Shown here one piece after another: positions 51,501 through 61,023 of a stretch of 64,000 nucleotides of DNA. The stretch's first letter is position 1. Each line of letters begins with the position of its first letter. This stretch comes from Monoplex corrugatus. Lineage: Eukaryota > Mollusca > Gastropoda > Littorinimorpha > Ranellidae. The DNA is taken from positions 38,209,966-38,273,965 of the forward strand of contig JAPXFY010000016.1 in NCBI GenBank assembly GCA_030674185.1, written 5' to 3'. The translations under genes and the position numbers were made by a program. Below the pieces are notes generated by a model, which made no database searches, was not told the origin of the DNA, and saw nothing but the letters and a program-made list of their open reading frames with translations.

Positions 51501-54500
51501 ATAGACTTTTGAACTTTTGATGTTGTCTTTAACGTGACATTAACCCTGATAATGCCTTTGTCATCGGCTGGGCTATGAAGAAAACGATTACTGTTACGAT
51601 TATTTCTGGGGCTGGTGGACACAAAATATATGCACGAAAACATAGAGTACAGCCCTGTTATATGGTCTAAATCCGAAATAGAAATCCATGTCATCCACAC
51701 TGTCGTTCACATTTTCGCACATCCCCTTAGCACAGTGAAAAATGACCAGGATTCTGTACTGTGACTCTTCACGTCCTGCTTTCAAGGTGATCTTGTTTCA
51801 GTGGATTGAGAGCAGTGGTGGACAAACTTCAAACATCAAACTTCAAAACAATTTATCCTTCAAGGATAGGAACACATCAGATCCTACTGGACCTGTCTTA
51901 CAGCTACTCCTTGCTACTCTAACGTATGGGGAGCCGAAAAAAGTGGTATAGGGATGATGACACTGTAGCAGTGCACATGATGAAGGAACACAAAGAAAAT
52001 AAACAAATAAACATATACAGAAGACAAATAAACAAACAAACAAATCTAAACAGAAGACAGTGGCAGATGATGAAGAAGCACAAAGAAAATAAACAAACAA
52101 ACATAAACAGTAGGCAGTAACAGATGATGGAGGAGCACAGAGAAAACAAACAAACAAATAAACAAACAAACATAAACAGTAGGCAGTGATACATGACTGG
52201 AGGAGCAGACAGAAAATAAACATACAAACAAACATACAAACAAACATACAAACAAACATAAACAGAAGGCAGTAACAGATGACTGGAGGAGCAGACAGAA
52301 AATAAATATACAAACAAACATAAACAGAAGGCAGTAACAGATGATGGAGGAGCAGACAGAAAATAAATATACAAACAAACATAAACAGAAGGCAGTAACA
52401 GATGACTGGAGGAGCAGACAGAAAATAAACATACAAACAAACATAAACAGAAGGCAGTAACAGATGATGGAGGAGCAGACAGAAAATAAACAAACAAACA
52501 AACATAAACAGAAGGCAGTAAACAGATGATGGAGGAGCAGACAGAAAATAAACAAACAAACAAACATAAACAGAAGGCAGTAACAGATGATGGAGGAGCA
52601 GACAGAAAATAAATATACAAACAAACATAAACAGAAGGCAGTAACAGATGACTGGAGGAGCAGACAGAAAATAAACATACAAACAAACATAAACAGAAGG
52701 CAGTAACAGATGATGGAGGAGCAGACAGAAAATAAACAAACAAACAAACATAAACAGAAGGCAGTAACAGATGATGGAGGAGCAGACAGAAAATAAACAT
52801 ACAAACAAACATAAACAGAAGGCAGTAACAGATGATGGAGGAGCATACAGAAAATAAATATACAAACAAACATAAACAGAAGGCAGTAACAGATGACTGG
52901 AGGAGCAGACAGAAATAAACAAACAAACAAACATAAACAGAAGGCAGTAACAGATGATGGAGGAGCAGACAGAAAATAAATATACAAACAAACATACAAA
53001 CAAACAAACAAACATAAACAGAAGACAGTAAGAGATGATGGAAGAGCACAAAGAAATCAAACAAGCATAAACAGAAGACAGTGACAGATGACTGGAGGAG
53101 CACAAAGAAAACAAACAAACAAACAAACAAATATAAACAGACGATAGTGACCTGTTTCTCAGGTTCATAGGTGCAGTCCTTGGCAGAGAGGTTCTCAGGC
53201 CCCAGGAACAGGAATTCATTGTTGTCAAGACACAGGTTTTCTTTGGTGTTCTTCACCTGCACACACACACACACACACACAACACACACACAACACACAC
53301 ACACACACACACAACACACATGTATACACACATATACATGTACACACACATGCACACACATACACATGCATATACACACATACATGCAAACACACACACA
53401 AACACACACACACACATACACACACACAAGAAATTAAACTGTTTTCTCAAGGCATTTCAGTAAATGGAAATAACACCACAGACAATTTTTGACCAGTCAT
53501 TTGACCACAATCACATCAATGTATCCATCAGCTGCAGCACAGAAATCTGGTGGATAGGATGAGGGGTGAGAGGATTATGTTTTTGTTTTCCTATCATGGC
53601 TCATAATGCAGGAAGCGGCAGATACAGCGAGGGAAAGTAACACTTGTCAATAATAATGACATCAGCATCAAGGAAACACAAGTAAGGGAGTGAAAGTAAC
53701 ACTTGTCAATAATAATGACATAAGCATCAAGGAAACGTGAGTAGAGGAATAAAAGTAACACTTGTCAATAATAATGACATCAGCATCAAGGAAACACGAG
53801 TAAGGGAGTGAAAGCAACACTTATCAACAATAATGACATTAGCATCAAGGAAACACAAGTAAGGGAGTGAAAGTAACACTTGTCAATAATAATGACATCA
53901 GCATCAAGGAAACACGAGTAAGGATTGAAAGTAACACACTTGTCAATAATAATGACATCAGCATCAAGGAAACAGGAGCAAGGAATGAAAATAACACTTG
54001 TCTACAATAACCACCAGCATCAAGGAAACACGAGTAAGGGAGTGAAAGTAACACACTTGTCAATAATAATGACATCAGCATCAAGGAAACAGGAGCAAGG
54101 AATGAAAATAACACTTGTCTACAATAACCACCAGCATCAAAGAAACACGAGTAAGGGAGTGAAAGTAACACACTTGTCAGTAATAATGACATCAGCGTCA
54201 AGGAATCCCTTGTGGGGATGCAGAGTGCTCTTTCAGTTTAAATAGTGATCCCATGTTTTGGATATTCTGTGCGTGAAATTTCCTCTTTTCTGTCACTCTT
54301 TTTTTTCTCTCCCCTGCTTCTTTGTTTTCTGTCGTCTTGTCCTATCATTTTCTGCCTTGCTTGCCCATTTACCTGTACGTTTTCCATAAAGCCTTCCATT
54401 CTTTTTCTCCCTGAACTGATAATTGGGCATGTGCACGAACTGTATTTTTAGCTCAAAGGAAATGTGGTGTGCAGAAGCCATTTTAGGTGATTTAGGCCAG

Positions 54501-57146
54501 TTTTTATATACATTTTAGTGTACTTACATGTGTAGTTATGTTTGTTTATTTCTATTCAGGTTTATTTTTTCAACCTCCTGATGATCAGTTGGATGGAGTG
54601 GTCAACGCCAGGGACATATCCTTCGATAATGTGTGCAAATGTATTGATATGTGTACTTTTGTTTTTACATTACTAATGTGTGCAAATGTATTGATATGAG
54701 TACTTTTGTTTTTACATTACTAATGTGTGCAAATGTATTGATATGAGTATTTTTGTTTTTACATTACTAATGTGTGCATATGTATTGATATGAGTATTTT
54801 TGTTTTTACATTACTAATGTGTGCAAATGTATTGATATGTGTACTTTTGTTTTTACATTACTAATGTGTGCAAATGTATTGATATGTGTACTTTTGTTTT
54901 TACATTACTAATGTGTGCATATGTATTGATATGAGTACTTTTGTTTTTACATTACTAATGTGTGCATATGTATTGATATGAGTACTTTTGTTTTTACATT
55001 ACTAATGTGTGCATATGTATTGATATGAGTATTTTTGTTTTTACATTACTAATGTGTGCATATGCATTGATATGAGTATTTTTGTTTTTACATTACTAAT
55101 GTGTGCATATGTATTGATATGAGTATTTTTGTTTTACATTACTAATGTGTGCAAATGAATTGATATGAGTACTTTTGTTTTTACATTATCTGTCAGGTCC
55201 AAAGAGGTGTTGACAAAGTTACAGCCATGCTATGGCTCTGCACAGTCGGCTGGACTTTAAATCAAACAGTAATGATAATGATAAAGAACCAGGAAAACAT
55301 AAACATGGGAGAGAAAGTAACAAATTTTGTCAAAAATAATGATAGCAGAATCAAGGAAACATGAGTAAAACACCACACAGAACAACAAGAAGAAATGAGC
55401 AAAGGAGGAGGAATAGGAAAAACAAAGAGAAAAAAAAAGAAAACAAAAACAAAGAAGAAGAAGAACAACAAAAAGAACAAGAAGATGATGAAAAAATCCC
55501 TTAACATCACAAAACCAAGAATTATATAAAAACAAACACATGATCCTCACGGCGCCCCATACACAGCATTAATTTTCCCCAGGTGTTCTTTAACCCTTTC
55601 GTTCCCACACACTATCCGACAGCTGCAAAAAATTAACTCTTTCACACTCTCACCCTGTCCAGCAGCCAAAAACTTAACCCTTTCACTCCCTCACCTTGTC
55701 CACCAGCTTCTTGCAGGAGGCTGGTGGACAGGATGAGGAAGTGAAAGGGTTAAGATTTTGCTCTCTTGTCATGGCTAACATGGATGCTGGCCGATAGGGT
55801 GAGGGAGTCAAAGGGTTAAGGTAACAGGCAGGGCCTACCATTTACAAAGCTGCTAACCTTTGAAGTTCAAAAAACAGGAATCATCAGCCAGGGGGTCCAG
55901 GGGGGCCGCTTAGGTCCTCCTGGCGGGGTCAAGGGGCAGAGCCCCTTGTGGGGGTTAGGGGACAACGCCCCCTAAAGCTATTGATTTTTCACCAATTCAA
56001 AGTACAAAAATGGTCTCTCCTGGCATATTTAACCATGAAAAAGGAGTTTTTCCACTAGACTTTCAAAATCCAGGATTTTTTTGACAGATCAGGGATCCCG
56101 GAATCGTTTTTCAAATCCAGGAAATTCCCGGGAAATCCAGGAGGGTTGGCAGCTCTGCATGATTTATACCACACCCAAGACAATGTTGTAAGAAACAATA
56201 CAGCGCCCTAATGGGTAGCACTATCCCCCATAAGGGTACAGTTTAAGACAGATGTCTTTGAGGTACCAGCTCCATCCCCCTCCACCCCATGAGGATGCCG
56301 GGGGCTCTTTCAATACAAACAGTATCTCCACCTTCTGGAAATTCTGTGCTAGAAATTTCCTCTTTTCTGTCACTCTCTTTGTTTTTGCCTTGTTCCTTTA
56401 CTTTATGTCTTTTCTTCTTATCATTGTCTGCCTTGCGGGTCCATTCACCTATATATGTTCTATAAAGTTCTACATACTGTCTCTTAGGGTTCATACATTA
56501 ACTGTATTTTTGGCTCTTGGGATATGCCAAAGCAATTTTAGGTGATTTAGGCCTGTTTTCATGTAAATTTTAGTGTCCTTTAAGTTGTGTTTAAATTTGT
56601 AATCAGGTATATTTTTTCAATCTTCTGTGTGATAAATTGGACGGATTGGTCAAAGCCAGGAGCATCATCTTACATTATGTGCGGGAATGCATTGATATGC
56701 GCACAGTAAACTTAATTTTCTTATCCGCTTTTCCTGTTGAAGTATTGTGAATGTTTTGAAACGGTTTTAACCCTGATATGGCTCTATGCAATCGGCTGGG
56801 CCTTTAACAAAAATAACAATAACAATAAGCTCCAATCAACACCAAGGACAGTATTCCAACAAACACAAGATACTTACAACGCCCCAGTGTGTGGCATTAT
56901 CCCCATAAGGGTACAGTTCAGGCCAGATGTTCTTTAGGTACCAGGTGAAGCTCTTACACTGCAGTCTGTCCCTCAGAGCCTTGCGCTCTGTCAAGTCTCC
57001 CACGTCCAGATCCTGATAAAAAATAGTCATATTCCAGGTCATGTGTAGGCTTGAGGAGTTTCTAACATTCATATTCTGCGTCATGCTAGCTTGAAGACTG
57101 TTTCCTGTTTGCGTGTGTGCTTTATATGTATGTGTTGTGTGTGTGT

Positions 57147-57213
<67 letters not shown>

Positions 57214-57404
57214 AAGGTGTGATGTGTCTTTCTGTCTGCTTGCCTGTCTGTGAGTTTGTGTGTGTGTGTGTGTGTGCACGCACGTACGTGTGTGTGCGTG
57301 CGTAAGTATGTGTGTGTGTACATGTGTGTGTGTGTGTGTATGTGTGTGTGTGTTTGTGAGCCTGTGTGTATGTGTGTGCACGAGTGAGTAGGTGTGCGAG
57401 CGAG

Positions 57405-57485
<81 letters not shown>

Positions 57486-57806
57486 GCGTGCGTGTGTGCA
57501 TGTATGCGTGTGTGCATGTGTGTGTCTCTGTGTATGTGTCTGTATAGAGGGGAGGAGGTTAGATGGTTACCTTCATCTGGGGGTGGTGTTGGTAGACCAG
57601 TTTTTTGTAGGGCCCCATCCACACCTCCACAGCCCTCTTGTAGTTGTGGATCTCTGTCTCGTAGCGTCCCTCAGGGAACGTGTAGGGTTGGGGCCGTGCG
57701 ATGTGGCCCAACTTGGAGCACGCCATGTGGACTAACCGGCCACCACACATCCAGATCTGTTCACAGGATAAATTCATCATCATCGCCATCATCTTAACCA
57801 TCGTCG

Positions 57807-57838
<32 letters not shown>

Positions 57839-60415
57839 CTCCTCCTCCTCCTCATCATCACTGTCTTCATCATCATCACCATTGCGATCATCATCACCAT
57901 CATCATCATCATCATCATCATCACCAAAATCACCATCACCATCAGCAGGAGCACCAGCAGCACCATCACCATCATCATCATAGTCATCATCATCGCTATC
58001 ATCACAGGGCCGTGCGATATGGCCCAACTTGGAACACACTACGTGTACCAACCAGCCTCCACACATCAGATTTGCTTACACGCAATGTTCGTCGTCGTCG
58101 TCATCATCGCCACCATTATAATAGGGCCGTGCGATGTGGCCCAACTTGGAACACACCGTGTGTACCAACAGTCTCCACACATCCACATTTGCTTATAGGC
58201 AATGTTCATCATCATCATCCTCATCATCATCACCACCACCACCACCACCATCACCACTATCATCACGAATGAATCCAATCCAACCCATCCCATCCCAAGT
58301 CTTCAAAGACTATCCTGTATCTTACCCTCCATGTCAACTCCACATTATGTCCTCCCCTAAACTTAATTAAGGCCTCCATTTGAATGTGCTTCATCTCTAA
58401 TTCAAGAAAACATAAACACTTTCCAACCCATGATGTATCTCATCACACCACACCACCACACCACGCCACAACATGGCACACCACAATACAACATTGCACA
58501 CTATATCACACAAGACAACAACACATCATATCACAATATAACACACCACATCAAACACATCATACCAAATCACACATCATACAACATAACACACCATACC
58601 ACACTACATCACAACATAATGCACCATACCAAACCAAACCACACCATACCAGCCCCCATCACACCACACCACCCCCAATCACACCATCCTACTACACCAC
58701 ACCACCACATCACACACACCACCCCACAGTGCACATCACACCATCCCACCCCACATCACACCATCCCACACCACATCACGCCACCCCACCCCACATCACA
58801 TCACACCATCCCACTACACCACCATACCACACACCACCACATCACACCACCATGCCACACACCACACCACAGTGCACATCACACCATCCCACACCACACC
58901 ACCCCACATCACCACACCACACCACACCACACCACACCATCCTAACCACACCATATAACCCAACACCTCACCACACCACACCATACCACACCACCACACA
59001 CAACACAACACAACACAACTCTCCACACACCACCTGTCTCTTGGTCTTACCCTCCAAGCCAACTCCAGGTTTTCTCCTCCCCAGATCTTCATGCCTTCAT
59101 CATAGGTGCCCATCTCACGGAAATAGTCCGAGTTGATGGCAAACCCCGGGCCCACCATCACCACACCCCTGTCAGCAAAATCACTATCATTACAATCACA
59201 GACATTACAAACACAAAGACCCACAGTCATAATTATTACAACCAGTTAAAACTACCACAATTGTTATCGTTATAGTTATTGTTGTTTAAAGCCCGGCCGA
59301 CTGCACAGGAGGAAAGCCGTTCAGCAAGGCGTTGTGAATGCCGAGAGGAGGAGAGCAGAAAGCGCAGATGAGAAAAGGGCTCTTCGCAAGCAACGTTCCA
59401 GAAACCAAACAACAGCGACTCAGTTTGTATGTGGCAGATGTGACAGAGATTGCCACTCAAGAATCGGCCTGCACAGCCACAGCAGAAAGTGCACGTCATG
59501 ACCACAACGCCTCCTGGTGCAGACTATCATCTCCTGAGATGTAAAGAGGCCGACGATGACAACCACACAATCTTGACATTCATGGCAACTATAACCATGA
59601 CAATCACAATCTTCACAATCATGGCAGTTATGATAATGACAATGACAATCTTGACAATCATGGCAACCATGAACACTAATATCCCAATCTTGACAATCAT
59701 GGCAACTATAATCATGACGATCACAATCTTGACAATCAAGTCAACCATGAACACTACAATCCCAATCTTAACAATCATGGCAAATACAAGGTCAAACACA
59801 ACCGTGACAATCATGGCAATCCAAATCTTGACAATCATGGCAACTATAATTATGACAATCACAATCTTGACAACCATGACAACGATAATCATGATAACCA
59901 CACTCATTGTAACCTCAATCAACGATGGATTTTACCTATCAGTCTGACGGAGGAGTAGGCCTACAGATGTTCAGTCTGGTGAGGGTCTTCATAACAACTA
60001 GCGGCCCAGGTGTCTAGACCACTTGCCTGAAAAGCCAGAGTTATCAGGTTTGATTGTCTCCCCCTCCATTAGACTTTAAGTGGTGGTCTGGGTGCTAGTC
60101 TTTCGATCAGATGATAAAAACCTAAGTCCCGTGTGCAGCATGCATTTAGTACACGTAAAAGATCCCAACGCAACGAAAGGTAGTCCTTGGCAACATTCTT
60201 GATGCTTGCAAGGTAAATGCAGTGGAATTTATTTCACACATGGAGATATGTTACCTTAAACTGAAAACGAAAACTTGCTACATCATTTGACCCTTCATGC
60301 TTAAGTCGGTTGTTAGATTCACAGTCATTACAAGTCTTTTGCATCAACTCACAGCAGTGACTACCCTCAACAGCACCCCCACCCCCACACCCAAACAAAT
60401 ACGCACACACACATG

Positions 60416-60476
<61 letters not shown>

Positions 60477-60975
60477 CACACAACACACACACACACACCT
60501 TCTGGTAGATAGATATGAAAGAATCACCGTTAAAAACGAGAAAAGGAGGGAGGAGGGAGGAGGGGGTAGGCAGGAGACTGAAAAACAAACAATCCTACTT
60601 ACGGCAAGGGATCCATAACGTCTTTGTCTTTTTCCTGTGAACGGAGGAAATAGGTCTCGAAGAAGATGAGTCTCCAGTCAAAGCCATAGCGTGTCCTGTA
60701 GCCAGGCGTGAAGCTGTACTCAAAGGTGTCAGGTAAAATATAGTCCAGGTGACCCATTGCCACAGTCTGTCGGTTCTTCTTGATCTCCATTAGTAGTGGT
60801 TGCAGCCTGTACCATATCACACACATACACACACACACACAACAACAACAACACAACACAACACACAACACAACACACACACACAACACAACAACAACAC
60901 CACAACACAACCACAACACAACACACACACACAACACACATATGTACACACAACACACACACAACACACACATAT

Positions 60976-61023
<48 letters not shown>

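Larger units (their letters stand above)
57775..58270. repeat. ATC/GTC array with two embedded exon-4 relics
   Basis: (ATC)n, (GTC)n and (CTC)n tracts separate degenerate copies of the exon-4 acceptor end at 58007-58072 and 58124-58190. The 117-bp spacing shows the relic and the trinucleotide tract were duplicated together. Confidence 0.9.

Noticed and set aside
51843..53427. 461- and 502-codon minus-strand hydrophobic, Cys-rich frames resembling membrane proteins
   Set aside because: They cross the 61-bp minisatellite, exon 6 in the wrong frame and the CA tract; the correct exon-6 frame is short and phase-bounded.
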